This document shows positions 20,424 through 31,045 of a DNA stretch of 64,000 nt, in pieces. A program made the position numbers and the translations under genes. Within the stretch, counting starts at the first letter, position 1, and each line of letters opens with the position of its first letter. The notes below the pieces were generated by a model that was not told where the DNA came from, made no database searches, and saw only the letters and a list, made by a program, of their open reading frames with translations. Origin of the DNA: Caprella mutica (taxonomy: Eukaryota > Arthropoda > Malacostraca > Amphipoda > Caprellidae); assembly GCA_947561585.1 (NCBI GenBank), contig CANNZV010002595.1, forward strand, positions 1 through 64,000, in the 5' to 3' direction.

Positions 20424-21379
20424 AACACATTTACAGACTCACTCACGAGAGGAGCGTGGCAGACGCTCTGGTAGCTGCTTACAGGCCGTCATCACACAGG
20501 CAAGCTCAATCTGCTTGGAAGGCTTTCAAGGAATGGCTTCCACCGGAAGTTACTTTTCTTACAAAGAAACATGTCTTGTCATTTTTGCATCATCTTCAAC
20601 ATACGAAGAAATTACAACCAAGAACTATTTTGAGCTACAGACACTCATTATCATTACCGCTTGAAACTGCCTTTAAAATAAATTTCTCGGATAAAGAATT
20701 CAAGCTTTTAGCAAAATCACAGTTTCTATACGCTCCTCCACAAATCAAGAAATATCCTAAGTGGTCTATGAATCATGCATTGGAATCTCTTCAATCTCAA
20801 AGATTCTGTTCGCCAAAGACTTCAGCTCATGATTTATTTCTAAAAGCCTTGTTTCTCATAGCCTTAGCTTCAGGAAACAGAGTTTCAGAATTGGCAGCAA
20901 TTGAGAGAAACAGTGTTCATTTGATTAACAATTCAGTTGAAATGACAACTAAACCTCAATTCCTTTTCAAAAACCAAACCTTAGACAGAGTTCCTCCACC
21001 TATCCGCTTTCCAAGAATTGGCGGTCCTCATCCACTCTGTCCGTGGAATGCGTTAAGAAAATACATGGAGAACTCAAATAATAAAAATAACGACAATTTC
21101 TTATTTGTTCACCCAATATCTGGAAAGCCACTAAAAAGTGGACGTCTATCCTATTGGTTGGCTAAGGCTATAAGTGTCCTGGATAAATCGGGGAAAGGAT
21201 CAGCTCATGAACTAAGGAAAGTTGGATTTTCTTTAGCCTTCGCAAGAGGTGTTCAAACCAAATCCATTGTTGATATGGGATTTTGGACATCGATGAATGT
21301 ATTTATAAATAAATACCTAGTGGAAACTAAGGTTACCTCTACGAATGGAAACGTAGTTGCTGGTAGACACATTATATAA
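20402..21379 (+). CDS. DIRS tyrosine recombinase
   Basis: A 325-residue recombinase starting at ATG 20402, overlapping the RT ORF by 22 nt. It integrates the circular DNA copy in place of a DDE integrase. An N-terminal core-binding-like helical domain spans residues ~1-110. The catalytic tetrad in order is Arg160 (SGNRVSEL), His269 and Arg272 (AHELRK), Trp295 at the His/Trp position (GFWTS) and the nucleophile Tyr305 (INKYLV). All are present, so the enzyme looks intact. The frame is also open upstream to 18632, but that part only shadows the RT ORF. Confidence 0.93.
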   Translation: MDRVQFLKHIYRLTHERSVADALVAAYRPSSHRQAQSAWKAFKEWLPPEVTFLTKKHVLSFLHHLQHTKKLQPRTILSYRHSLSLPLETAFKINFSDKEFKLLAKSQFLYAPPQIKKYPKWSMNHALESLQSQRFCSPKTSAHDLFLKALFLIALASGNRVSELAAIERNSVHLINNSVEMTTKPQFLFKNQTLDRVPPPIRFPRIGGPHPLCPWNALRKYMENSNNKNNDNFLFVHPISGKPLKSGRLSYWLAKAISVLDKSGKGSAHELRKVGFSLAFARGVQTKSIVDMGFWTSMNVFINKYLVETKVTSTNGNVVAGRHII

Positions 21380-21648
21380 ACTTCTGTTCATGTGATACTA
21401 TGTTTTGAAGTTCTCGTTATTGATTTCTTGTTATATGTAATATTCATATATGTGTTAAAGATTTCATTAATTTCTTTGGAAAGGTTCAATAAATGTTCAT
21501 GGGAAACCTCGAATGATTAATATCCTTTTTATCTCAGCAAACTCAACAGTTTACATATGTTTATTCAAACACTCTTGGCTCAAATAGTCTCTATGAAGTG
21601 TATACTTGCCACCTCCGATAAAAACCTTTACAGGCACTGGGGTATGGT

Positions 21649-21752
21649 AAGGCTAAATGAGGGACTGTCTTCCAGCGAAGAAGAGATAAAAATACAAATT
21701 GAGCTAAGCGAAATAGCTCCTTTTTATCTCTTTGAGCTGGAAGACAGTCCCG
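21649..21752 (+). repeat. DIRS internal complementary region
   Basis: The first ~44 bp copy the inner end of the right terminal repeat (AAGGCTAAATGAGGGACTG…). The next ~33 bp (ATACAAATTGAGCTAAGCGA…) are the reverse complement of 22160-22191. The last ~30 bp resemble the left terminus (TTTTATCTC … GCTGGAAGACAGTCC). Read in reverse it spells right end joined to left end. Confidence 0.9.
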
Positions 21753-21810
21753 AACCACCTCCTCCCACCAAGTCTACACTAATTAATTTTTTATGGTGTA
21801 CTTGAAACGA

Positions 21811-22162
21811 GGCATGAATCTGAAGAGCTACAGGAGAAGCACCTCCTTATATAGCTTCCCAGAAACGAAAATATTAATTCGTCAATCTACAAATAAATTT
21901 GGTTTATCGAAAGGAAATATTCGTTTATCGAAAGGAAATATTCGTTTTACGAAAATAAACTTTCGTCTTACGAAAGAAAACTTTCGCTTTACGAAAGAAA
22001 ACTTTCGCCTTGCGAAAGAAAACTTTCGCCTTGCGAAAGTGGAAATGATTGTATATTATGCCACCAGTATGAGACTACTAGCCAAGACATCACCCTTCTC
22101 AGACACACTGCTACTTCTAAGGCTAAATGAGGGACTGTCTTCCAGCGAAGAAGAGATAAAAA
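21811..22162 (-). repeat. DIRS right inverted terminal repeat (352 bp)
   Basis: Inverted copy of 5511-5862. A further ~29 bp to 22191, complementary to the ICR, completes the element end. Confidence 0.93.
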
Positions 22163-22191
22163 GGAGCTATTTCGCTTAGCTCAATTTGTAT

Positions 22192-22653
22192 ATTTATATT
22201 TACTTTTTTATTTTAGTTTTTTTATGGAATTTTTATTCTTTAATTTATTTATTCGGTTAATATAACTTATTTTATAGTGAGAAAGAGTAAAGTATACATT
22301 TTGTCACTGTCACCTGGTTTCATAAGAGGATTTCGCTTATTTCCATATTTAATTTCATATGGTTCCAATTGTAACTCGTTAACTGCTGCGTGACCCACCG
22401 GTGGTCAACAGTTCATATCTTTCAAGCCTTCAAAGCACTCTTTTACCTTAGTATAGAAATTTGTAGTGGTTCCTGGCATTATCCTAAATAGACCAGATAC
22501 CCCTTCAATTATTATTTGTTCATTTTTGTTTTATTTACTAATTACTACTAGTTTATATTCATTAATATGAAGAGGAAAGATTTGAATTAAAAATTGTATG
22601 TTAACGTTGATTTTTTCTTTTTAAATAGTGTTAATTTGCTAATTTTTGTTCAG
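22192..22653 (+). other. Intron remainder, AT-rich
   Basis: Nothing recognised except the polypyrimidine-AG acceptor at 22640-22653. Confidence 0.5.
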
Positions 22654-22775
22654 ATAAATTACGCTGCTGAAGATGCTCGCTGTGGCCTACACATTCTACT
22701 TAAAATTTTACTGGTGACTAATTACTACGATAGTTACGTCATGAGGGAGAGTCCGTCCTACCTGTCTGTGCTCAG
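22654..22775 (+). CDS. Exon, DEDDy 3'-5' exonuclease domain, part 2 (Exo III)
   Basis: 122 nt between TTTGTTCAG and a strong AG/GTAATA donor. In phase 0 it continues the previous exon as INYAAEDARCGLHILLKILL, the Exo III motif Y-x3-D of the DEDDy family (Tyr and Asp in YAAED), where EXD2 and WRN-exo have YAA.DA. A charged and aromatic stretch follows (VTNYYDSYVMRESPSYLSVL). It leaves in phase 2. With the exon at 5225-5454 it makes a coherent C-terminal half of the nuclease domain. Confidence 0.82.
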
Positions 22776-23063
22776 GTAATATTAGATTTCTTCTTCAAAA
22801 TTTAATTAAAAATGTTATTTAGCTACTAGCTTATTTAAAAGAAAACTAATTCGAAAAAACACCATTTAGCTATAATTTAAAACTAGCTAATATAAATATC
22901 AAAGTTATTATTTTATAATATTATAAAGTTATTACAAAGTAAATCATTCATTTTTTAATTGAAAAAAAGAATTATTTGTGATTTACATTAGATTTATTTA
23001 AATTGTTCATAAATACTGGAGGTAGATAAATGATAAATATTTAGTGGTAGCTAGGGTGACATT
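22776..23063. other. AT-rich intron, nothing recognised
   Basis: No motif or repeat supported. Confidence 0.4.
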
Positions 23064-23168
23064 GCAGTACTCGGACAGTGGGTGTTAATACAGTTAATGA
23101 ATTAATTTGTCCTTTAGAAACTACTGATAAACCTTTTGCAACACCCACTTTACGAGGACTGTGAGTGT
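23064..23168. mobile_element. Small MITE, family B (GTACTCGGAAAGTGGG ends)
   Basis: Left end GCAGTACTCGGACAGTGGG, right end CCCACTTTACGAGGACTG, inverted to each other. Relatives are at 33822-33913, 42571-42675 and, as single ends, about 40400 and 56590. Confidence 0.75.
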
Positions 23169-23189
23169 GATGACTACTGATAGTTCTAA

Positions 23190-23445
23190 AGGGCAGTACA
23201 CACGCAGGGTTTTTCAAAGTCTTTCTACCAGACTCTTTGCTAAGCTCCTCCTACTTTTTCCACAAGTATAAGAAAAAACGATATAATAGTTATTTATTTC
23301 AGTTGGTATCCATGATACCTACAGGTATCATGGATGAATAATAACATTGTTTTTCTTATATTCTCGTGGAAAAAGTAGGAGGAGCTTAGCAAAAAGTCTG
23401 GTGGAAAGACTTAAAAAACCCTGCGTTTATACGGTCCTTTACAGT
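23190..23445. mobile_element. Hairpin MITE with ~85-bp inverted arms
   Basis: Arms 23192-23278 and 23350-23440 share CTAAGCTCCTCCTACTTTTT and its complement plus AAAACCCTGCGT-type ends. An internal palindrome GGTATCCATGATACC sits in the loop. It lies just before the next exon's acceptor. Confidence 0.85.
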
Positions 23446-23464
23446 TTAATTATTTTCTTTACAG

Positions 23465-23532
23465 TTGGGCCTCTTTCACGAGGCAGATGCTCTTCTCTGC
23501 TACCACACCTGTCTTAGCATCTGCACCAACAG
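23465..23532 (+). CDS. Probable 68-nt exon of the exonuclease-like gene
   Basis: TTTCTTTACAG acceptor and AG/GTGAGT donor flank a fully open stretch. Read after the previous exon (phase 2) it gives SWASFTRQMLFSATTPVLAS, leaving phase 1. Read in phase 0 it gives LGLFHEADALLCYHTCLSIC, leaving phase 2, which is what the exon at 30237 needs. One phase step is therefore unexplained: a missed short exon, alternative splicing or a different gene. Splice signals are strong; the peptide is not recognised. Confidence 0.6.
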
Positions 23533-23600
23533 GTGAGTAACACCCTAAGTAGTAGCTAAACCCTGTAGCTACTACCACTGTCAAGGTATAAAAACAAGGG

Positions 23601-23783
23601 TAGGGTAAGTTACGAATTATCGGTCAGTTTCACATCTTCGGTCATATAAAAAACAGTATAGGTAATTTAAAAAAAAAATTATGCAGGTATCATGGATAGC
23701 AATTAAAATTAAATAATTATTATATATTTTTTTCTTATATGATCGATGATGTAGAACTGACCTATAATTTGTATCTTACCCTA
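23601..23783. mobile_element. MITE family A (TAGGGTAAGTT ends)
   Basis: The left end TAGGGTAAGTTACGAATTAT is the inverted match of the right end ATTTGTATCTTACCCTA, with CGGTCAGTTTCACATCTTCG-like subterminal sequence on both sides. Other copies are at about 31046-31206, 40191-40329, 44617-44831 and 57297-57500. Fragments lie near 43270, 50030, 55139 and 59640. Confidence 0.85.
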
Positions 23784-24436
23784 GTAGATAATATAATTGG
23801 TATAATTTCAATCAAAAGATAATGACATTTTATTAAACTCTTGTTTTTTTCCTCTTTGTTGGGTTAGTTCCAAGTAATCGTATGGTTTCATATTTTAGAG
23901 TGCCTAGGATGAATAAATATAAAATAATTTAAATTTTATCTCAATTGGTAGCTATTCGTATCGTCATGATTTTCTTACGTGTCCCAAAATGTTTAAGCGT
24001 CCGATAATTCTAAACTTAACGTAATTGGATTTTGGTTCCATTTAACAAATCTAAAAATGAAACTAAAATTAGCTACTGCAATTATTTTGCGACACAGACG
24101 TGAAATGTATCTATTATTTAATTTCAGTTATGATATAAAAAGTTAAAGAAACCATTTCGTCAATGAAATTCCAAACCAATTTTATTGGCAGGTTTCTGTT
24201 TCAAAAAAAAGTTATTAATATTTATTTTTCTCTTATTTGAAGCAACATGAAAGAGTTGTTGCCGTTATTACTGTTTCTTATTATTTATCTAATTTGAATA
24301 CCTACCTACAGTAGTTAGCTACCCATTAAAAACTAACATGTATGTTACTTTCTGAGCTTGAATTTGTTGATTGTCTATTTGTATCAATGTTCAATTTCTT
24401 TTAACCTCTTGTTGTTTAACTAACTGCATCGCATTA
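23784..24436. other. AT-rich DNA, nothing recognised
   Basis: No supported exon or repeat. Confidence 0.4.
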
Positions 24437-24523
24437 GGGATTCTATCCTGAAGCTGTCAGTGGTGAATGGAAGAGAAGGGGGTGGGACGTCCTTTGGACC
24501 CTGAACTTTTGTAATGTGAACAT
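24437..24523. repeat. Dispersed repeat shared with 40578-40665
   Basis: Both copies contain GGTGAATGGAAGAGAAGGGG, and CTATCCT(G/A)AAGCTGTC just before it. Family unknown. Confidence 0.85.
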
Positions 24524-24585
24524 GTTTATCATTTCTACCGATACTTGCAGTTTTAGAGGATAGCGCTAGGGTTATGCTCTTCAAC

Positions 24586-24846
24586 TACGAGGTCTTAGAT
24601 TTTGTGTTGGGTAGACTCGTAGGCTTCATTTACTATCACCTCTTCATTTTCCTCTTAGATGTTGTGTTAGGTAGACTCATAGGCTTCCTTTACTATCACC
24701 CCTTCATTTTCCTCTTAGATGTTATGTTAGGTAGACTCATAGGCTTCATTTACTATCACCTCTTCATTTTCCTCTTAGATTTTGTGTTAGGTAGACTTTT
24801 AGACTTCATTTACTATCACCTCTTCATTTTCCTCTTCCATCCGTGA
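24586..24846. repeat. 60-bp tandem repeat, four copies
   Basis: Units contain TTAGGTAGACTCATAGGCTT and TACTATCACCTCTTCATTTT. The last unit runs into a SINE-like repeat that shares the CTCTTCATTTTCCTCTT end, so the array probably grew from that element. Confidence 0.9.
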
Positions 24847-25310
24847 GTGCAGCCACCGGTGCTTGTGTCCCGTTTCGCCACATTCCTTGGTAAGTGACTG
24901 TATTCACGGAGTAGCTCTTCTGCATCTATGAGCATTGTCACCGACGGCGGTAAGTGACTTTGTTCATGGAGCCACTTTCCTCTCTGACTGCTTCTTCCAG
25001 TCCCTTGTATTTAATTTCCTTTTGACGTCAGCGATATGGCCTTTGGTTCCGAAGCAGACGTTAAACCCCCTAATAAATTAATAAATTATTTACTATCACC
25101 TCTTCATTTTCCTCTTCCATCCGTGAGTGCAGTCACTGGTACTTTTGTTCCCTTTACTCGCATTCTTTGGTAAGTGACTGCATTCACGGTGACTTTGTTC
25201 ATAGTCACTTTCCTTTATGACTGCTTCTTCCAGTCCCTTGTATTTAATTTCCTTTTCACGTCACGATATGGTCTTAGGTTCCAAAACACACAATAACCTT
25301 CCTAAATTAA
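24815..25310. repeat. Two adjacent copies of the SINE-like repeat
   Basis: Copy one covers about 24815-25082 and copy two 25083-25310. Each has CTTCCAGTCCCTTGTATTTA and, near the end, GATATGG(C/T)CTT(T/A)GGTTCC. The class is not determined. Confidence 0.85.
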
Positions 25311-25517
25311 TTTCAAAATTCTCCATCGTGATTGAGTGTTTAAGTCATTGATAAACTATTCAACTTAATTCATGCCAATGAATAATTTAAAGAACTTCAC
25401 TAATTTCACAGCTTGGAAACCTATTGATTACTTCAAGTTGAAGAAAACTGAAGATGTAGGTGAAATATCTGACACAGTGTGGTCAGGTGAAGCGAGGTCA
25501 GTGGTATTCAGGTACTA

Positions 25518-26020
25518 CCCCTTCATTATCTTATACCCCCTCTACTAAACCCCTTCATTATCTTATACCCCCTCTACTAAACCCCTTCATTATCTTATAC
25601 CCCCTCTAATAACCCCTTCATTATCTTATACCCCCTCTACTAAACCCCTTCATTATCTTATACCCCCTCTACTAAACCCCTTCATTATCTTATACCCCCT
25701 CTACTAAACCCCTTTATTATCTTATACCCCCTCTACTAAACCCCTTCATTATCTTATACCCCCTCTACTAAACCCCTTCATTATCTTATACCCCCTCTAC
25801 TAAACCCCTTTATTATCTTATACCCCCTCTACTAAACCCCTTCATTATCTTATACCCCCTCTACTAAACCCCTTTATTATCTTAAACCCCCTCTAATAAC
25901 CCCTTCATTATCTTATACCCCCTCTACTAAACCCCTTCATTATCTTATACCCCCTCTACTAAACCCCTTTATTATCTTCTGACTTCTACCCCCTCTAATA
26001 ACCCCCATTATACTACTTCT
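25518..26020. repeat. 32-bp C/T-rich minisatellite, ~15 copies
   Basis: Units contain CCCCTTCATTATCTTATACC. Strong strand asymmetry, few G. Confidence 0.95.
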
Positions 26021-26317
26021 AACCCCCCTCTCCACTTTTTAGTTACGTATCAACATAGTATGTTTAATATTTTTTCCTTTTGTTGGTGTTGGTTTTTGAA
26101 GTTTGATGGCATACCTAAGTTGAAATTTGCAGAACGCTTTTCATCTTGATTTGGCACACCAATCAGGACGAATCTTAAAGATGTGAAATGTATATATGTA
26201 ATTCAAATTTCAAAATTTATGTAACTTTATAAATATTATTTAAAGTCCTGAGTTCATTACATAATATTGTAGGACTAAGGTCTAGGATCTTTAATCTGAT
26301 GTATATTGCATAATTAT

Positions 26318-28081
26318 AACAGTGTCCTCATTGGGCTACTTAGTGTGTCCCTATATTGCTAACAGTGTCCTTATTGGGGTACTTACTGTATCCCTATATT
26401 GCTAACAGTGTCCTCATTGGGGTACTTACTGTATCCCTATATTGCTACAGTGTCCTCATTGGGGTACTTACTGTATCCCTATATTGCTAACAGTGTCCTC
26501 ATTGGGGTACTTACTGTGTCCCTATATTGCTAACAGTGTCCTCATTGGGGTACTTACTGTGTCCCTATATTGCTAACAGTGTCCTCATTGGGGTACTTAC
26601 TGTGTCCCTATATTGCTACAGTGTCCTCATTGGGGTACTTACTGTGTCCCTATATTGCTAACAGTGTCCTCATTGGGGTACTTACTGTGTCCCTATATTG
26701 CTAACAGTGTCCTCATTTGGTTAATTACTGTGTCCCTATATTGCTAACAGTGTCCTCATTGGGGTACTTACTGTGTCCCTATATTGCTAACAGTGTCCTC
26801 ATTTGGTTAATTACTGTGTCCCTATATTGCTAACAGTGTCCTCATTGAGGTACTTACTGTGTCCCTATATTGCTAACAGTGTCCTCATTGGGGTACTTAC
26901 TGTGTCCCTATATTGCTAACAGTGTCCTCATTGGGGTACTTACTGTGTCCCTATATTGCTAACAGTGTCCTCATTGAGGAACTTACTATGTCCCTATATT
27001 GCTAACAGTGTCCTCATTTGGTTAATTACTGTGTCCCTATATTGCTAACACTGTCCTCATTGGGGTACTTACGGTGTCCCTATATTGCTAACAGTGTCCT
27101 CATTTGGTTAATTACTGTGTCCCTATATTGCTAGCACTGTCCTCATTGGGGTACTTACAGTGTCCCTATATTGCTAACAGTGTCCTCATTTGGTTAATTG
27201 CGGTGTCCCTATATTTCTAACACTGTCCTCATTGGGGTACTTACGGTGTCCCTATATTGCTAACAGTGTCCTCATTTGGTTAATTACTGTGTCCCTATAT
27301 TGCTAGCACTGTCCTCATTGGGGTACTTACAGTGTCCCTATATTGCTAACAGTGTCCTCATTTGGTTAATTACTGTGTCCCTATATTGCTAACACTGTCC
27401 TCATTGGGGTACTTACGGTGTCCCTATATTGCTAACAGTGTCCTCATTTGTTCAATTACTGCGTCCCTATATTGCTAACAGTGTCTTCATTGGGGTACTT
27501 ACAGTGTCCCTATATTGCTAACAGTGTCCTCATTTGCTTAATTACTGTGTCCCTATATTTCTAACACTGTCCTCATTGGGGTACTTACGGTGTCCTTATA
27601 TTGCTAACAGTGTCCTCATTTGGTTAATTACTGTGTCCCTATATTGCTAACAGTGTCCTCATTGGGGTACTTACTGTGTCCGTATATTGCTAACAGTGTC
27701 CTCATTGGGGTACTTACTGTGTCCCTATATTGCTAACAGTGTCCTCATTTGGTTAATTACTGTGTCCCTATATTGCTAACACCGTCCTCATTGGGGTACT
27801 TACGGTGTCCCTATATTGCTAACAGTGTCCTCATTTGGTCAATTACTGTGTCCCTATATTGTTAACAGTGTCCTCATTTGGTTAATTACTGTGTCCCTAT
27901 ATTGCTAACAGTGTCCTCATTGGGGTACTTACAGTGTCCCTATATTGCTAACAGTGTCCTCATTTGGTTAATTACTGTGTCCCTATATTGCTAACACTGT
28001 CCTCATTGGAGTACTTACGATGTCCCTATATTGCTAACAGTGTCCTCATTTGGTTAATTACTGTGTCCCTATATTGCTAAC
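26318..28081. repeat. 43-bp minisatellite, ~41 copies
   Basis: Units contain GTGTCCCTATATTGCTAACA followed by either TTGGGGTACTTAC or TTTGGTTAATTAC. From about 26700 the two versions mostly alternate, giving an 86-bp higher-order unit. Confidence 0.95.
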
Positions 28082-28082
28082 N
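28082..28082. other. Single undetermined base (N) at array junction
   Basis: The only N in the window, exactly where the 43-bp array changes to the 12-bp array. Probably an assembly join. Confidence 0.7.
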
Positions 28083-28917
28083 TGACTAGTACAGTGATTA
28101 GTACTGTGACTAGTACTGTGACTAGTACTGTGACTAGTACAGTGACTAGTACTGTGACTAGTACAGTCACTAGTACAGTGACTAGTACTGTGACTAGTAC
28201 TGTGACTAGTACTGTGACTAGTACAGTGACTAGTACTGTGACTAGTACAGTCACTAGTACAGTGACTAGTACTGTGACTAGTACTGTGACTAGTACAGTG
28301 ACTAGTACAGTGACTAGTACAGTGACTAGTACATTGACTAGTACTGTGACTAGTACAGTGACTAGTACAGTGACTAGTACTGTGACTAGTACTGTGACTA
28401 GTACTGTGACTAGTACAGTGACTAGTACTATGACTAGTACAGTGACTAGTACAGTGACTAGTACAGTGACTAGTACAGTGACTAGTACAGTGACTAGTAC
28501 TGTGACTAGTACTGTGACTAGTACAGTGACTAGTACAGTGACTAGTACAGTGACTAGTACTGTGACTAGTACAGTGACTAGTACTGTGACTAGTACTGTG
28601 ACTAGTACTGTGACTAGTACAGTGACTAGTACAGTGACTAGTACAGTGACTAGTACAGTGACTAGTACTATGACTAGTACAGTGACTAGTACAGTGACTA
28701 GTACAGTGACTAGTACAGTGACTAGTACAGTGACTAGTACTGTGACTAGTACTGTGACTAGTACAGTGACTAGTACAGTGACTAGTACAGTGACTAGTAC
28801 TGTGACTAGTACAGTGACTAGTACTGTGACTAGTACTGTGACTAGTACTGTGACTAGTACAGTGACTAGTACAGTGACTAGTACAGTGACTAGTACAGTG
28901 ACTAGTACAGTCACTAG
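28083..28917. repeat. 12-bp minisatellite (TGACTAGTACAG), ~70 copies
   Basis: Units contain the palindrome ACTAGT. Variant TACTATGAC units at 28428 and 28668 are 240 bp apart, which indicates internal segmental duplication of about 20 units. It is open on both strands only because the unit is a multiple of three without stops. Confidence 0.95.
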
Positions 28918-29159
28918 TGGTATATGCATATAGCTCAATAATCAGTAGCTTCTTTTTCTTTTTTTTGGTAAGTTTTGCAATAGGTACACAGCATATTTAC
29001 ATTTTTTATTTCCCTAGTAAGGATTGCTTTATTTCCTTTAATTAACATTGTGCTGAACTTTAACATCTTGAAAAGTGAGGACACTATTTATTAGTTAATT
29101 AGCTCTCTTGTAAAGAATAATTTTTTTATGTTTTACCTAATATGTAATGTTGGTAAATA

Positions 29160-29727
29160 GATCAGTAGAGTAAAGTTAGCGACGTTCCAACTCAGCTTAT
29201 CAGTTAATTATTCCTATGTTATTCGTACGGGGGAAAAATGAGGTTCTTTCACATCTGTGTAACTGACGATTTACTTAATATTGGAGAATTTGAATTCGAT
29301 ATTTGGTTACCTAATATCTAACTGCATTCATAGTTTTAAAGTTAATTGAAATTAAGTTTCAAATAAAAAATTATGAGTTATTTGAGACTTGTCCTGTGGT
29401 CACTTTGAGAGATTCTGTGGAGACGAGCAACAGTGCCACACAACCACTTGAAGTGACAGGCACTGAGCCACTCAATGTAAAATCGACCACATCAAAAATA
29501 TATATCTTATACAAATTTTTATTTCATAATCAATTTCAGTGAACTTTACATAAATGATTGTGGTTAGATATTAGGTATTCATATATCGAATTAAAATTCT
29601 CCAATATTAAGTAAATCGTCAGTTACGCAGATGTTAATGAACCTCATTTTTTCCCCGTACGAATAACATAGGAATAATTCGCTGTAAGATAAGGTGGAAC
29701 GGTGCTTACTTTACTCTTTCTGGTCTG
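29160..29727. mobile_element. Non-autonomous element with ~170-bp inverted arms
   Basis: The left arm (about 29160-29340) and right arm (about 29555-29725) are inverted copies. Shared stretches include TCCTATGTTATTCGTACGGG, ACTGACGATTTACTTAATAT and the ends AGAGTAAAGTTAGC/GCTTACTTTACTCT. The unique centre has no coding frame. Confidence 0.88.
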
Positions 29728-29782
29728 TTAATGCGCATACTATGATACCATACGGGTCACTCTTGGTATCATAGATACAACA

Positions 29783-30143
29783 CCTTAGATACAGTAATGT
29801 CACTGTTGGCATCACGGATGCAACACCTTAGATACAGTAATGTCACTGTTGGCATCACGGATGCAACACCTTAGATACAGTAATGTCACTGTTGGCATCA
29901 CGGATACAACACCTTAGATACAGTAATGTCACTGTTGGCATCACGGATACAACACCTTAGATACAGTAATGTCACTGTTGGCATCACGGATACAACACCT
30001 TAGATACAGTAATGTCACTGTTGGCATCACGGATACAACACCTTAGATACAGTAATGTCACTGTTGGCATCACGGATACAACACCTTAGATACAGTAATG
30101 TCACTGTTGGCATCACGGATACAACACCTTGGATACCCTAATA
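29783..30143. repeat. 45-bp minisatellite, eight copies
   Basis: Near-perfect units containing ACAGTAATGTCACTGTTGGC. Confidence 0.95.
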
Positions 30144-30236
30144 CTTATATCCATTTATGTACCTATAAGAAAGGCCAAAGTTAATATTGCATTATTTTGT
30201 ATTCATGCCACTAACTTTCCCCTCCTTTTCCCCCAG

Positions 30237-30402
30237 TTTCCCTCTGGAGGTGTACGGCAACGAGTATGAGGTGGACAGCGAGGGAGAGGAAGAGGTGGAG
30301 GTGGAGGTAGCAGGTGGGGGAGATTTGATGGGGGTATTCGATGCCTTCACCAACGCAGAGAAAATGATAGCAAACTGCATTGGAGAACTGGACCACATGA
30401 TG
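30237..30402 (+). CDS. Exon encoding acidic segment, donor duplicated downstream
   Basis: 166 nt after TTTTCCCCCAG, ending ATGATG/GTGAGT. The only open frame needs two bases from the preceding exon: FPLEVYGNEYEVDSEGEEEV, then Val/Glu-rich, GGGDLMGVFDAFTNAEKMIA and ending GELDHMM in phase 0. It is higher in G+C than its surroundings, as the exonuclease exons are. No domain is recognised. It probably belongs to the exonuclease-like gene (phase 2 entry fits one reading of the 23465-23532 exon), though another gene is possible. Confidence 0.6.
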
Positions 30403-30845
30403 GTGAGTGGTGAACTGAGTGATGGTGAGTTGTGAACTGCGTGATGGTGAGTGGTGAACTGTGAACCATATGATGGTGAGTGGTGAACTGCGTGATGGTG
30501 AGTGGTGAGCTGAGTGATGGTGAGTTGTGAACTGTGTGATGGTGAGTGGTGAGCTGAGTGATGGTGAGTGGTGAACTGCGTGATGGTGAGTGGTGAGCTG
30601 AGTGATGGTGAGTTGTGAACTGTGTGATGGTGAGTGGTGAGCTGAGTGATGGTGAGTGGTGAGCTGAGTGATGGTGAGTTGTGAACTGTGTGATGGTGAG
30701 TGGTGAACTGTGTGATGGTGAGTGGTGAGCTGAGTGATGGTGAGTGGTGAGCTGAGTGATGGTGAGTGGTGAGCTGTGTGATGGTGAGTTGTGAACTGTG
30801 TGATGGTGAGTAGTGAACTATGGACCATATGATGGTGAGTACGCA
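30403..30845 (+). repeat. 22-bp minisatellite made of copied 5' splice sites
   Basis: Twenty occurrences of TGATGGTGAGT from the exon's own donor (30396) to about 30838. The last one is preceded by GGACCATATGATGGTGAGTA, a copy of the exon end (GGACCACATGATGGTGAGTG). The array therefore arose from the exon-intron boundary. Confidence 0.93.
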
Positions 30846-31045
30846 TATATTTAGCCACATGGTATCTACATGGTGATTGGAAATACTTAACAGTTTCATC
30901 AGAGAACAAATAGTTGCTAAGTACAAAATTCAAAAGATTGAGAAGAAATTAAGGGCCTCGAACCAGCAATTGGGTGCAAACATCCCCTGTCTAACATCCC
31001 TTTAACTCCGTCTGTTAACTGTTCCCTTTTTAGAGCTTTCTCAGC

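Larger units (their letters stand above)
5511..22191 (+). mobile_element. DIRS-type tyrosine-recombinase retrotransposon (interrupted by Ty3 element)
   Basis: The order is left inverted terminal repeat, spliced gag-like ORF, RT/RNase H/methyltransferase-like ORF, tyrosine recombinase ORF, internal complementary region (ICR) and right inverted repeat with a ~30-bp extension. There is no DDE integrase of its own. The two 352-bp inverted repeats encode the same residues throughout, so insertion was recent. The ICR (about 21649-21752) is the complement of the right end (…CAATTTGTAT) joined to the left end (TTTTTATCTC…). This is the hallmark used by DIRS elements to form a circular intermediate, and it fixes the element ends at about 5511 and 22191. 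Without the inserted Ty3 element it is about 6.74 kb. Confidence 0.92.
5455..22653 (+). other. 17.2-kb intron of exonuclease-like gene, filled by nested retroelements
   Basis: Begins GTAACA after exon phase 0 and ends TTTGTTCAG before an exon that continues the exonuclease frame in phase 0. Removing the DIRS/Ty3 nest (5511-22191) leaves only about 0.5 kb of intron. Confidence 0.75.

Noticed and set aside
28069..28938. Long open frames on both strands (TSTV and VTVL repeats)
   Set aside because: Produced by a 12-bp repeat with no stop in any phase; no start context, no non-repeat domain.
30192..30933. Two ~240-codon - strand His/Ser/Thr-rich frames
   Set aside because: Antisense of the splice-donor minisatellite and of the acidic exon.
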